64,000 nt of DNA from Chryseobacterium sp. SN22 (GTDB taxonomy: Bacteria; Bacteroidota; Bacteroidia; Flavobacteriales; Weeksellaceae), in contig NZ_VTSX01000025.1 in assembly GCF_008329705.1 (NCBI RefSeq), forward strand, positions 1-64,000. Direction: 5' to 3'. The position numbers and the translations under genes were made by a program. How positions within the stretch are numbered: the stretch's first letter is position 1; each line of letters starts with the position of its first letter. Of this stretch, positions 23,264 through 32,050 are shown one piece after another. A model generated the notes under the pieces. It ran no database searches. It saw only the letters and a list, made by a program, of their open reading frames with translations, and had not been told where the DNA came from.

Positions 23264-23303
23264 AAAAAATAAAGCTGTCTCTTCAGGGGACAGCTTTATT
23301 TTT
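23264..23303. terminator. Bidirectional terminator between toxin island and murI
   Basis: AAAGCTGTC (23271-23279) pairs with GACAGCTTT (23289-23297), with A-rich sequence before and T-rich after, so it works for both converging genes. Confidence 0.85.
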
Positions 23304-24132
23304 ATAGGACTTTCAGTTCCAGATCGATGGTTTTACCGAAAAATTTCTTCGAGATCTTTTCAAAGTTTTTCGTCAGATCCGAAAGATAGAAATGATAATT
23401 CGGATCGGGATTCTGATCATTTAGCAGATTGTATTTATCCAGGATAATTTTCAGATGGTTAGCCACAATATTCGGCGAATCGATCACGCGGACCCGGTTG
23501 CCGTAATACTGTTTGATTTCGTCAATTAACAAAGGATAATGGGTACAGCCCAGGATCAGCGTTTCAATATTCTTCAGTTTGCTGTTGCTGAGATAATTGT
23601 AGATGATGGCGTGGGTGATCGGATGGTTTTTGAAACCTTCTTCAATGGCCGGAACCAGCAAAGGGGTTGCCAGCTCATCCACTTTGATCCATTTGTTATG
23701 CTTCCGGATGCTTTTCTTATACAGCCCGGAATTTACCGTGGCTTTCGTTGCAATCACGCCCACATTGTTATGAATTTCGTAAGACACCTTTTCCGCCACA
23801 GGATTGATAACGTCGATAACCGGTACTTTTCCCGCCACCGACTGCATCACTTCGTTTAAAGCATTTGCCGTTGCCGTATTGCAGGCAATAACAATCGCTT
23901 TGCAGTTCTGTTCCAGCAGGAAGTTGGTAATCTTCGTAGAATATTCGATAATGGCTTCGCGCGATTTTTCCCCGTAAGGAAGGTGCTTGGTATCCCCGAA
24001 ATAAATAAGGTCTTCATGAGGGAGCAGCCGCTTGATTTCTTTGGCTACCGTTAATCCGCCCACCCCGCTGTCGAAAATTCCGATGGGCTGCTTCGGTGAA
24101 AGATGAGCATAATCCTGTTTTTTAGTTTTCAA
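23302..24132 (-). CDS. murI: Glutamate racemase
   Basis: This 276-aa enzyme converts L- to D-glutamate for peptidoglycan. The two catalytic Cys are visible in ACNTATAN and LGCTHYPLL, with IFDSGVGGLTV at the N terminus and YFGDTKHLPYGEKS after it. The only usable start is TTG at 24132 (MKTKKQDYAHLSPKQP); an in-frame stop lies six codons upstream and no ATG occurs before the catalytic domain. It overlaps the bidirectional terminator by two bases. It is a single-gene unit. Confidence 0.95.
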   Translation of the reverse strand: MKTKKQDYAHLSPKQPIGIFDSGVGGLTVAKEIKRLLPHEDLIYFGDTKHLPYGEKSREAIIEYSTKITNFLLEQNCKAIVIACNTATANALNEVMQSVAGKVPVIDVINPVAEKVSYEIHNNVGVIATKATVNSGLYKKSIRKHNKWIKVDELATPLLVPAIEEGFKNHPITHAIIYNYLSNSKLKNIETLILGCTHYPLLIDEIKQYYGNRVRVIDSPNIVANHLKIILDKYNLLNDQNPDPNYHFYLSDLTKNFEKISKKFFGKTIDLELKVL

Positions 24133-24197
24133 AGTAAGTCTGAAATTTTATACAAAAATAAGGAATTTTGTCACGTAAAACAGGACGTGAAATTAAT

Positions 24198-25322
24198 TTA
24201 AACGATAAACAGGTCCGAAGCAATCCCGTCCGCCATAAACCAATGCTTTTCCGGAATTTTCAGATGGTTGTTTTCAATGACGAGGATTTCTTCACCCAGC
24301 TTCTGTTTAATCTCACGCTGGAAATGTTCCAGGATCCGATCATCGAATTTTGCTTGTAAGCTTCCGAGATCAACGCCCCAGATCGTCCGCAGGCCGATCA
24401 TGATCATTTCATTGAACTGGTCTTCCCGGGAAAGGATTTCCTCTTCTTTTGCCAAAAGACCGGCATCCAGTTTTTTAATATATTGCGGGTTGTTGGCTAC
24501 GTTCCAGCTTCTGATATCGACTCCGTTGTACGAATGGGCAGACGGCCCGATTCCCAGGTATTCCTTATACTTCCAATATGAAGAATTATGTCTTGAATAA
24601 AAGCCGGGCTTCGCAAAATTGGAGACTTCATAATGTTCAAAACCATGGTCTTTCAGGAAATCCGATAAGTAATAAAACTCCCTGTTCTGCTCTTCCTCTT
24701 TAGGGCTTACGACCTTTCCTTTGGAGATCCAGTTATCCAGGGCGGTTTTAGGCTCTACCGTCAAGGCATAGGAAGAAATATGAGGAACTTCGAGAGCAAT
24801 GGTTTTATGCAGATTTTCTTTCCAGATTTCCAGATTGGAAGTAGGCGAGCCGTAAATGAGATCGATGCTTAAATTTTCAAATCCGAAATCCTGTGCCCTT
24901 TTAATGGAATCTTCTGCTTCATTCGCCGTGTGCGCCCGGTTCATCAGTTTCAGATCCGCTTCAAAGAAACTCTGGGTTCCGATGGAAAGCCGGTTGACCG
25001 GGGAACCGGACAAACCTTTCAGAAAGTTTTTATCCAGATCATCCGGATTGGCTTCCAAAGTGACTTCAATATCCTTTTCAAAACTGAAATGTTTCATCAC
25101 CTCGTCGATCAGAGATTTTATTTCATCTGCAGAAAGGATCGACGGTGTTCCGCCACCGAAGTAAAGGGATTGCAAGCTTTTATTCTGCAGTTCATTTTTT
25201 CTGAGAAAAATTTCCTTCTTCATTGCAGCCAGCATGTTATCCTTGAAATTCAAAGATGTGGAAAAGTGAAAGTTGCAGTAGCTGCATTTCTGCTTACAAA
25301 AGGGAATGTGAATATAGATCAT
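24198..25322 (-). CDS. hemW: HemW-like radical SAM protein
   Basis: About 374 aa from the ATG at 25322; a longer frame begins with TTG and adds 11 residues. The radical-SAM motif CKQKCSYC is near residue 9, preceded by IYIHIPF. YFGGGTPSIL and IDLIYGSP are further family motifs. HemW binds heme and is related to the anaerobic coproporphyrinogen oxidase HemN, but the form with this N terminus is thought to be a heme chaperone rather than an oxidase. It lies between murI and porP on the same strand without tight coupling. Confidence 0.9.
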   Translation of the reverse strand: MIYIHIPFCKQKCSYCNFHFSTSLNFKDNMLAAMKKEIFLRKNELQNKSLQSLYFGGGTPSILSADEIKSLIDEVMKHFSFEKDIEVTLEANPDDLDKNFLKGLSGSPVNRLSIGTQSFFEADLKLMNRAHTANEAEDSIKRAQDFGFENLSIDLIYGSPTSNLEIWKENLHKTIALEVPHISSYALTVEPKTALDNWISKGKVVSPKEEEQNREFYYLSDFLKDHGFEHYEVSNFAKPGFYSRHNSSYWKYKEYLGIGPSAHSYNGVDIRSWNVANNPQYIKKLDAGLLAKEEEILSREDQFNEMIMIGLRTIWGVDLGSLQAKFDDRILEHFQREIKQKLGEEILVIENNHLKIPEKHWFMADGIASDLFIV

Positions 25323-25375
25323 AAAAAAAGAGCCCTGAAAAAATTCAGAGCTCAAATGTATTTAAATTAAATCAA

Positions 25376-26326
25376 TTAATATCTATAACCTCTGTGGTTA
25401 ATGAAGTTGTCGAAGTTATACCCTAACCCGATCATAAAGCTGTTTCCTCCGTATTGCTGGATATCAGACAATCCTAAGTTATAGGTAGCTCCGATCATGA
25501 ATTTGTTGAATCTTACTTTTACCACCGGTGCAATCTGCAGCTGCTGGCTGTCGAATCTGTTCTGAACGGAACGGTAGCTTACCCCGAAAGAGAAAGCGTT
25601 GATATCATTGAAGAACGTTGCCATTAAGTTGTAATCGATCGTTCTTGTTGAGTTCGTATTAAGGTTGATTAATGCAGAAGGTGTAAAATAGATGTTATCC
25701 CCGATGTGCCAGTCGTATCCTAAGTTTAAGAAAAACTTGATCGGAGAAGGCTCACGTCCGTTCACGATCGCTTCGTCGTTGGTAAGCGCGATATCGTTTA
25801 CAGAAACCCCGGCAAAGATGTTTCGGTAAGTAGCCTGTGCCCCGAAATTGGCATAAGCCATGAAGATGTTGCTTTCGCTTCCCTGTAATAAAGGATCCGA
25901 AGCATCCTGTGTATTAATCTTTGAATAATCAAAATTCATGTTGTAGAAACTCACGCTGGTACCGAATGAGAACTGGTCTTTTCGGTCTCCTTCGCTGCTA
26001 AGAGGAATAAAATATGAAGCACCCGCCGTAATACCGCCCGCAGAAATAGGCCCGTTGCTGTCTCTGAATACAGACAGACCGGCTCCTACCCTATCAAAGA
26101 TGTTCGCGTTGATCCCTACCGATTGTACGTTGGGAGACTCACTGAACTTCGAAAATTGCTGCTGATAGTTAAGATTAAGCTGCACATAGTCGGTCTTTCC
26201 GTATTGTGCCGGGTTGAACAAAAACTCACCATCTAAAAGATATTGTTGATAGTACGGTAAAGTTTCTTGTGCTTTGTATGCATTTGACAAAAGAGCTAAA
26301 CATACGATAGCATATAGTTTTCTCAT
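25376..26326 (-). CDS. PorP/SprF family type IX secretion membrane protein
   Basis: About 316 aa from the ATG at 26326 (MRKLYAIVCLALLSNAYKAQ, a signal peptide). The mature part is an outer-membrane beta-barrel-like sequence with YYQQYLLDGEFLFNPAQYG at the start, a diagnostic PorP/SprF opening. The C-terminal end has alternating aromatic residues (GLGYNFDN...RGYRY). These proteins anchor or assist T9SS cargo at the cell surface. Here it stands without a neighbouring large adhesin gene, so the partner is elsewhere. Its presence supports Bacteroidota origin. Confidence 0.92.
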   Translation of the reverse strand: MRKLYAIVCLALLSNAYKAQETLPYYQQYLLDGEFLFNPAQYGKTDYVQLNLNYQQQFSKFSESPNVQSVGINANIFDRVGAGLSVFRDSNGPISAGGITAGASYFIPLSSEGDRKDQFSFGTSVSFYNMNFDYSKINTQDASDPLLQGSESNIFMAYANFGAQATYRNIFAGVSVNDIALTNDEAIVNGREPSPIKFFLNLGYDWHIGDNIYFTPSALINLNTNSTRTIDYNLMATFFNDINAFSFGVSYRSVQNRFDSQQLQIAPVVKVRFNKFMIGATYNLGLSDIQQYGGNSFMIGLGYNFDNFINHRGYRY

Positions 26327-26349
26327 AACAAATCTTGATTTCAATTCAA

Positions 26350-26357
26350 CAAATATA
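26350..26357 (-). promoter_or_regulatory. -7 promoter box before porP
   Basis: The minus strand reads TATATTTG here, a perfect TAnnTTTG, 23 bases before the porP ATG. A -33 TTG at the usual distance was not found. Confidence 0.4.
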
Positions 26358-26377
26358 AAAAAATTCTCAATATATTT

Positions 26378-27451
26378 TTAGTTTTCTAAATAATTTCTCC
26401 ATTTTTTTACAGCATCCGCCATATCTTTCGGCATTGGGCTTTCAAAATATAATTCTTTCCTGGTAGTGGGATGTATAAATCCTAAAGTATGGGCATGAAG
26501 CGCATGCCGGGGCAGAATTTCAAATACGTTTTTAATAAACTGCTTATACTTAGGAAGATTCACTCCGCGGAGCGGCGTATGGCCTTCATACCTTTCGTCA
26601 TTGAACAGTGTATGGCCGATATGCTTGAAGTGTGCCCTGATCTGGTGGGTCCTTCCGGTTTCAAGTTTGCACTCTACCCAGGTCATGTATCTGAACCTTT
26701 CCAACACCTTATAATGCGTTACGGCATGCTTTCCCTGGCTTCCGTCCTCATAGGTATGCATCTGCATCCTGTTTTTCGGATGGCGTCCGATATGGCCGCG
26801 GATCGTCCCTTCATTATCCTGTACATTTCCCCAGACAAAGGCCCAGTACAGCCTTTTGGTTTTCCGGTCGAAGAACTGTTTGGCCAGAAAGCTTAAAGCA
26901 AATTCGGTTTTTGCAATCACCAGCAGTCCGGAGGTATCTTTATCGATCCGGTGAACCAGCCCTACCCGGTCCAGATCCGATTTCTGCCCGTTCTGTTCGA
27001 AATGATAGGCCAAAGCATTCACCAGTGTTCCGTCCCAGTTTCCGAATCCAGGATGGACCACCATTCCCGGCTCTTTATCTACCACGATCAGATCATCATC
27101 TTCGTATACGATATTGATGGGAATGTTCTGAGGGACAATTACATTTTCTCTCGGAGGATGGGCCAGAAGCACGGAGACCTGGTCTCCCGGCTTGACGCGG
27201 TAATTCTGTTTTACAGCAGTTCCGTTAACCACGACATTCCCGGCTCTGCACGTCTGCGAAATTTTATTCCTTGAAGAATTCTGGCGGAAGATCAGTAAAA
27301 ACTTATCGATCCTTAGCGGTTCCTGGTTTTTATCCACCGTGATCTTAAGGTGTTCGTACAGCCCTTTATTTTCCTCATCAATATCAATGTTTCCGATACT
27401 GTTCTGGTCTAATAGTTCTTCATCGAAAAAATCTTCGTTATCTTCTGCCAT
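26378..27451 (-). CDS. RluD-type 23S rRNA pseudouridine synthase
   Basis: This 357-aa protein has an N-terminal acidic extension, an S4 RNA-binding domain (about 43-100, LRIDKFLLIFRQNSSRNK) and a catalytic RluA-family domain. The catalytic Asp lies in HRIDKDTSGLLVIAKT. RluD-type enzymes modify helix 69 of 23S rRNA. It follows the PASTA gene on the same strand across a terminator hairpin, so it is probably transcribed separately. Confidence 0.92.
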   Translation of the reverse strand: MAEDNEDFFDEELLDQNSIGNIDIDEENKGLYEHLKITVDKNQEPLRIDKFLLIFRQNSSRNKISQTCRAGNVVVNGTAVKQNYRVKPGDQVSVLLAHPPRENVIVPQNIPINIVYEDDDLIVVDKEPGMVVHPGFGNWDGTLVNALAYHFEQNGQKSDLDRVGLVHRIDKDTSGLLVIAKTEFALSFLAKQFFDRKTKRLYWAFVWGNVQDNEGTIRGHIGRHPKNRMQMHTYEDGSQGKHAVTHYKVLERFRYMTWVECKLETGRTHQIRAHFKHIGHTLFNDERYEGHTPLRGVNLPKYKQFIKNVFEILPRHALHAHTLGFIHPTTRKELYFESPMPKDMADAVKKWRNYLEN

Positions 27452-27465
27452 TTATTTGATCTTTT

Positions 27466-27499
27466 ATACAAAAAGCTTCAACATAATGAAAGTTGAAGC
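27466..27499 (-). terminator. Terminator of the PASTA protein gene
   Basis: GCTTCAAC (27475-27482) pairs with GTTGAAGC (27492-27499). On the minus strand it is followed by a TTTTTG tract. Confidence 0.8.
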
Positions 27500-27524
27500 C
27501 TGTATTTTTATAATAGTTTATAGA

Positions 27525-28631
27525 TTATTCTATTACTAGTTTTTTAGCCTTTGGCTTTTCAGCAGGTTTTGGCGTTGCCGCCGATGTTGCAGGCTTATTG
27601 CTGTTTGTTCCGGAAGCAGCACCGGATCCGCTCACCGAAGAAGTGGTTTTGGGCCTGTTGGTTTCCGTTGCTGAAACGGCCGGCCTTGTATTGGTTCTTG
27701 GCGTTTCCGTTTTCGGTGCCTCAGAGGAAGGTCTCGTGGTCTCCCTTCTCGGTGCCGGCGGCGGTATATCGGAGCTTGATTCTTCCCGTACCGGCATCTC
27801 CTGATACTGTACCGGAGGAAGTGCCGTATCCACTTTCATCCTGTAAGTGGAGTTCAGCTGTTCAATCTTGGCACTTAATTCTGCCAGGGTCCTTTTACTT
27901 GCCCAGAGATCAATCTGCATCCCCTGGTCACGGACATCCCCTGCTGCCGGATCCTGATAGTAAATAACATCCGATTCGTCTTTGCTGCCGTCTTCATGAT
28001 CTACAAGCCCTACCTCAAACATGCTTCGGGCAATGACCTGTCTCGCTTCCTTCACCGTTAATCCTACTACATTCGGAATGGCAATATTCCGCAGCGGCCC
28101 GGAACCGATCACCACATCAACAGTGGAGAATCGCGCCAGCTTGGTTTTAGGTTTTACTTCATTGCCGTTATATAAAATACGGATCACCGCATCTTTCTGA
28201 ATACTCGGTTCATAAATGGTATCGCCTACCTTTAGTCCTACCTGCTCCAATCGCTGGAAAGCAAGCCCTGAATATTTATTGATGACATCCGGAACTTCCA
28301 CTTTAGCCCATGTTCTCGGGTTTACTTTCAGGACAATTGCTCTTCCGTCTTTTACACGGGAACCCGGAATAGGATATACCTGTAAAACCTGAAACGGCCT
28401 GTATTTAGGGTTATATTCAGCACTATCCACTTCATATTCCAATCCTGTATCATCCAATACTTTAATGGCTTCCTGTACAGATTTATTAACAATATTTGGA
28501 ACGGGAATTTCCTGACCGTGATGGGTATGGTACTCCAGCCAACGGAACGTAAGCCAGACCAACCCCACAAAAACACCGATGGCTACGATTAAGTTCAGTA
28601 AAACTTTCCAATTGAAAAGTGATTTAAGCAT
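27525..28631 (-). CDS. Membrane-anchored PASTA-domain protein
   Basis: About 368 aa from the ATG at 28631. One membrane helix lies near the N terminus (about 8-28), followed by three PASTA domains on the outer side: EIPVPNIVNKSVQEAIKVL, VEVPDVINKYSGLAFQRL and IAIPNVVGLTVKEARQVI. The tail (about 260-368) is low-complexity, rich in Pro, Thr, Ser and Lys. PASTA domains bind peptidoglycan fragments; here they are not joined to a kinase or to a penicillin-binding protein. It is divergent from ddl, a cell-wall precursor enzyme, which fits a wall-related role. The ligand is unproven. Confidence 0.9.
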   Translation of the reverse strand: MLKSLFNWKVLLNLIVAIGVFVGLVWLTFRWLEYHTHHGQEIPVPNIVNKSVQEAIKVLDDTGLEYEVDSAEYNPKYRPFQVLQVYPIPGSRVKDGRAIVLKVNPRTWAKVEVPDVINKYSGLAFQRLEQVGLKVGDTIYEPSIQKDAVIRILYNGNEVKPKTKLARFSTVDVVIGSGPLRNIAIPNVVGLTVKEARQVIARSMFEVGLVDHEDGSKDESDVIYYQDPAAGDVRDQGMQIDLWASKRTLAELSAKIEQLNSTYRMKVDTALPPVQYQEMPVREESSSDIPPPAPRRETTRPSSEAPKTETPRTNTRPAVSATETNRPKTTSSVSGSGAASGTNSNKPATSAATPKPAEKPKAKKLVIE

Positions 28632-28729
28632 GCTCAAAATGACTATAATTAGACAGCAAATATAATTAATAATTTTAGAATGTCCTTTTTATTTAACACA
28701 TTTCACTTTTGACCTGAATTTTTCCGGAT

Positions 28730-28764
28730 TTGCATTTATCCGTTATATAAAATCATTAAATTTG
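28730..28764 (+). promoter_or_regulatory. Promoter of ddl-coaD
   Basis: TTG at 28730-28732 and TAAATTTG at 28757-28764 (24-base gap) resemble a Bacteroidota promoter. The -7 box lies 20 bases before the ddl ATG. Confidence 0.45.
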
Positions 28765-28784
28765 CTTAACTGATATTAGACAAA

Positions 28785-29771
28785 ATGAGCAAAAAACAAG
28801 TTGCCGTAGTAATGGGAGGCTATTCTGACGAATACGTCGTATCATTAAAAAGCGGACAATTAATCTATGATTCTTTAGACCGAAATCTTTACGATGTATA
28901 TAAAGTAGTTATCCTTAAAGACGAATGGTACTTTTTAGATGAAAATAATCAGAAACATGCTATCAACAAAGGAGATTTTTCCGTAACGCCGAATCATCAG
29001 GATACTTTACGGTTTGACGTCTGCTTCAACATCATCCACGGAACGCCGGGCGAAAACGGAATCCTTCAGGCCTATTGGGATGCAATCGGGCAGAAATATA
29101 CCGGCTGCGATTTTTACCAGAGTGCCTTGACCTTTAATAAAAAAGATACTTTAGCCGTCCTTTCAAAATACGGAATCCCTTCTGCAAAAAGTGTTTATTT
29201 AAGAAAAGGAGAGGATATCAATGTTGATGAAGTTATAGAAAGCCTTGGGTTGCCTGTTTTCGTTAAGCCCAACCAATCCGGGTCTTCCCTAGGGATTTCA
29301 AAAGTGAAAGAAAAGTCCGGACTGTTGGCAGCAACGGAGATGGCTTTTAAAGAAGATGATGAAATTTTAATTGAGAGCTTTCTGGACGGTATGGAAGTTT
29401 CAGTAGGCGTTATTGATTATAAAGGAGAGACCATCGTCCTGGGAATTACGGAAATTGTTCCTCAGAATGAGTTTTTCGACTACGAAGCGAAATATGAAGG
29501 GGCTTCCGAAGAGATTACCCCTGCCCGCATCGATGACGAAACCAGGATCCGTATTGAAGAAATTGCCAAAAGAGCCTATAATTCTCTGGGCATGAGCGGT
29601 TTTTCCAGAAGTGAATTCATCCTGATGGATGGTATTCCGTATATGCTTGAAATGAATACCAATCCCGGATTTTCCCCTGCCAGCATCCTTCCGCAGCAGG
29701 CTAAGATTTACGGGATTTCTATCGCAGATCTTTGCGGAAATGAAGTTGAAAAAGCTTTATCTAAAAATTAA
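28785..29771 (+). CDS. ddl: D-alanine--D-alanine ligase
   Basis: This 328-aa ATP-grasp enzyme joins two D-Ala for peptidoglycan precursors. Visible landmarks are VVMGGYSDEYVVSLKSG at the N terminus, FNIIHGTPGENG, FVKPNQSGSSLGISKV (ATP loop) and LEMNTNPGFSPASI near the end, which supplies metal ligands. The length is normal. It is followed after five bases by coaD, so the two share a transcript. Confidence 0.95.
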   Translation: MSKKQVAVVMGGYSDEYVVSLKSGQLIYDSLDRNLYDVYKVVILKDEWYFLDENNQKHAINKGDFSVTPNHQDTLRFDVCFNIIHGTPGENGILQAYWDAIGQKYTGCDFYQSALTFNKKDTLAVLSKYGIPSAKSVYLRKGEDINVDEVIESLGLPVFVKPNQSGSSLGISKVKEKSGLLAATEMAFKEDDEILIESFLDGMEVSVGVIDYKGETIVLGITEIVPQNEFFDYEAKYEGASEEITPARIDDETRIRIEEIAKRAYNSLGMSGFSRSEFILMDGIPYMLEMNTNPGFSPASILPQQAKIYGISIADLCGNEVEKALSKN

Positions 29772-29776
29772 AACGT

Positions 29777-30241
29777 ATGAAAATTGCTGTTTTCCCGGGT
29801 TCATTCGATCCGATTACTTTAGGCCATTACGATATCATCGAAAGAGCGGCTCCGCTTTTTGATAAGCTGATAATCGCCATCGGGCAGAATTCCCAGAAAA
29901 AATACATGTTTCCGCTGGACAAAAGAATTGAATTCATCCAGAACTCAGTGGCCGAATTCCCAAATGTGGAAGTCGACTTTTTTGAAGGACTCACCGTTGA
30001 TTACTGTTTTGAGAAAAACGCCCAGTACATCATCAGAGGCCTGAGAAACCCCGCCGACTTCGAATTTGAAAAAGCCATTGCCCACACCAACAGAACCCTC
30101 GCCCATAAAAAGCTGGAAACGGTATTCCTGCTGACCTCCTCCGGAAAATCCTTCATCAGCAGCAGCATCGTGCGGGAAATCATCAACCATGGCGGAGAAT
30201 ACGAGCTGCTGGTACCGGATTCTGTAAGGGTCGAGAAATGA
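29777..30241 (+). CDS. coaD: Phosphopantetheine adenylyltransferase
   Basis: This 154-aa enzyme of coenzyme A synthesis transfers AMP from ATP to 4'-phosphopantetheine. The nucleotidyltransferase motif is FPGSFDPITLGHYDII (with the HxGH-like GH), and the C-terminal ISSSIVREI loop is present. It lies five bases after ddl. Confidence 0.95.
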   Translation: MKIAVFPGSFDPITLGHYDIIERAAPLFDKLIIAIGQNSQKKYMFPLDKRIEFIQNSVAEFPNVEVDFFEGLTVDYCFEKNAQYIIRGLRNPADFEFEKAIAHTNRTLAHKKLETVFLLTSSGKSFISSSIVREIINHGGEYELLVPDSVRVEK

Positions 30242-30268
30242 GTGATGGGTAATTAGTAATTTTAACGT

Positions 30269-30525
30269 ATGGATTTTAATCCATTCTTTAGAGACAGGAC
30301 CCAGCACTTTTCTATTGCCGTGATCAGATCTTTTCAGTAATCAGAAAACAAATCATCAGATCTTCAACTTCTGTCGCAGCCAGTTACAGAGCGGTTTCCA
30401 GGGCAAGGTCTGAAAAAGAAAAGTTTGCCAAAATGTGTATTGTCGCTGAAGAAATTGACGAAACCCAGTTCTGGCTGGAGCCTGTTGAAGAACTTGAATA
30501 TTTAAATCCTGAAAAAATCATTTAA
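30269..30525 (+). pseudogene. Frameshifted four-helix-bundle protein gene
   Basis: The ATG at 30269 opens MDFNPFFRDRTQHFSIAVIR and hits a stop at SFQ. A second frame from about 30340 gives VIRKQIIRSSTSVAASYRA and then KFAKMCIVAEEIDETQFWLE, ending EYLNPEKII. Both parts match the four-helix-bundle (S23, 23S rRNA intervening-sequence protein) family, whose full members are about 115-130 residues. Helix 1-2 linker residues are missing, the frame shifts, and the C terminus is short, so the gene is broken. Confidence 0.75.
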
Positions 30526-30626
30526 AACAGGAATGTGATGAATTGGCAAAAATAATGACATTGTATAAATTTAAATTATTCTAAAATATATAAAGAGGAG
30601 CATTATTGCTCATTACCCATAAAAAA

Positions 30627-31259
30627 ATGCACGAACAGTTCAATTTTGCCATAGAAGTCCTTGGAACGATCTCCTTTTCGATGTCGGGAAGTTTTGCTGC
30701 GATGCAGAAACGCCTGGATCCGTTCGGGGTACTGATTATCGCCTTCGTTACTTCGGTAGGCGGCGGAACCGTGCGGGATCTCCTGCTGGATATTCCGGTG
30801 TTCTGGATGCATGACCTGTTGACCTGCGCCCTGATTATCCTGACGAGTATCTTCACAATGATTTTTAAATCCTTTGAGAAAAACTTCAGGGTGACCTTAT
30901 TTATTTTCGACAGTTTAGGGCTTGGACTGTTCACCATCATCGGTGTTCAGAAAGGACTGAATGCCGACATTCACCCCCTGATCTGTATCGGACTGGGAAC
31001 GATTACCGGCTGTTTTGGCGGGATCATCCGGGATATTTTGCTTAACAGGATTCCCCTGATCTTCAGGAAAGAGATTTACGCCACCGCCTGTATTTTGGGC
31101 GGTTCAGTCTTTTTATTACTGACCAAATTTACAACGCTGACGTATACCATCGTTCAGGTGTTTACCATCCTGCTGATCGTTTCGATCCGGACCTTAGCTG
31201 TGAAATACCATTGGCAGATCCCGAAATTTTATGGGTACGAAAATAATGCAGAGATGTAA
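30627..31259 (+). CDS. TRIC-type cation channel family protein (UPF0126)
   Basis: About 210 aa from the ATG at 30627; a TTG start seven codons earlier is less likely. Seven hydrophobic helices show an internal duplication, with the matching motifs GGGTVRDLLL and GCFGGIIRDILL, one per half. This is the prokaryotic TRIC (trimeric intracellular cation channel) family, also known as YicG or UPF0126. Prokaryotic members form potassium-permeable trimers. It is a lone gene. Confidence 0.9.
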   Translation: MHEQFNFAIEVLGTISFSMSGSFAAMQKRLDPFGVLIIAFVTSVGGGTVRDLLLDIPVFWMHDLLTCALIILTSIFTMIFKSFEKNFRVTLFIFDSLGLGLFTIIGVQKGLNADIHPLICIGLGTITGCFGGIIRDILLNRIPLIFRKEIYATACILGGSVFLLLTKFTTLTYTIVQVFTILLIVSIRTLAVKYHWQIPKFYGYENNAEM

Positions 31260-31279
31260 TTTTACATACTCCCGAAATA

Positions 31280-31360
31280 GAACCCGGATTAATGGGCTGG
31301 AAGACAGATGATGGACGCGGGAAGTTTTTCTGATCAATATCAAAATGAATCATTTTAAAT
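31280..31360 (+). repeat. Dispersed intergenic repeat, copy B
   Basis: The segment has TGGGCTGGAAGACAGATGAT, then GGGAAGTTTTTCTGATCAAT and ATCA. It is the clearest copy of the repeat family also present at 14921, 52294 and 60755. Confidence 0.5.
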
Positions 31361-31467
31361 ATCTGATCTTATTATTAGTAAAGTCTTGGAAAAATCTGCT
31401 TACATCCTGACTAAACTTTAGTAACTGATTGAAATTTAAACAAATGTCATCAAATCCAATTGAGCTT

Positions 31468-32001
31468 ATGAAAAATCTCATTTCTTTGATAATCTTCTTG
31501 ATACTTTTCTCCTGTACACACAAAAGCAGTTTTGATTTAGAAAGAGATCTGTACCAATTTTCAGACAAAATGGAGAATGGGGATACCCTTGAAGTAAAGG
31601 TAAATCATTCAGCTTGTTTATTTTTATCTCATGAATTATATACTTTTGTCAAACACAAAGACACCGTATTTCTACAGACCTATTCGGAAATAAGTTCATT
31701 TGAAAAAAGAGAACAGACATTACCAAAAATAGTATACAACATAAGAAATAAAAATCGACCGTCTTTTGAGAATTATTTTAAATACTTAAGCAAAGAAGAC
31801 AAACCAAAAACAGAAACAAACTCACCTCTTGTTGTCATTTATTACAAGAACAAAGCTCAATCAAAATCTTTTTATGATGACGGCTTAGAAGATAAATTTG
31901 AAAAATTGGATCGCTTTGGATTGCTTCGCCAAAAAATTTATCATGAAGATACGTTCTTCAAATCACCGGAACCACCTCCCCCGCCTGAATTCACAAAATA
32001 A
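31468..32001 (+). CDS. Lipoprotein of unknown function
   Basis: The start is set at 31468 because it opens a lipoprotein signal (MKNLISLIIFLILFSC) with the lipid-modified Cys at about residue 16. The frame upstream adds 13 residues without purpose. The mature part of about 160 residues is charged and ends in a Pro-rich tail (SPEPPPPPEFTK). No family was recognised. A bidirectional terminator follows. Composition is more AT-rich than the neighbours. Confidence 0.8.
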   Translation: MKNLISLIIFLILFSCTHKSSFDLERDLYQFSDKMENGDTLEVKVNHSACLFLSHELYTFVKHKDTVFLQTYSEISSFEKREQTLPKIVYNIRNKNRPSFENYFKYLSKEDKPKTETNSPLVVIYYKNKAQSKSFYDDGLEDKFEKLDRFGLLRQKIYHEDTFFKSPEPPPPPEFTK

Positions 32002-32002
32002 A

Positions 32003-32038
32003 AAGAGCACCTAAATAATCAGGTGCCCTTTATTTTTA
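32003..32038. terminator. Bidirectional terminator
   Basis: GCACCT (32007-32012) pairs with AGGTGC (32021-32026); the flanks are A-rich on the left and T-rich on the right, serving the lipoprotein gene (+) and the TPR-like gene (-). Confidence 0.75.
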
Positions 32039-32050
32039 TAAAGTTCTTTA

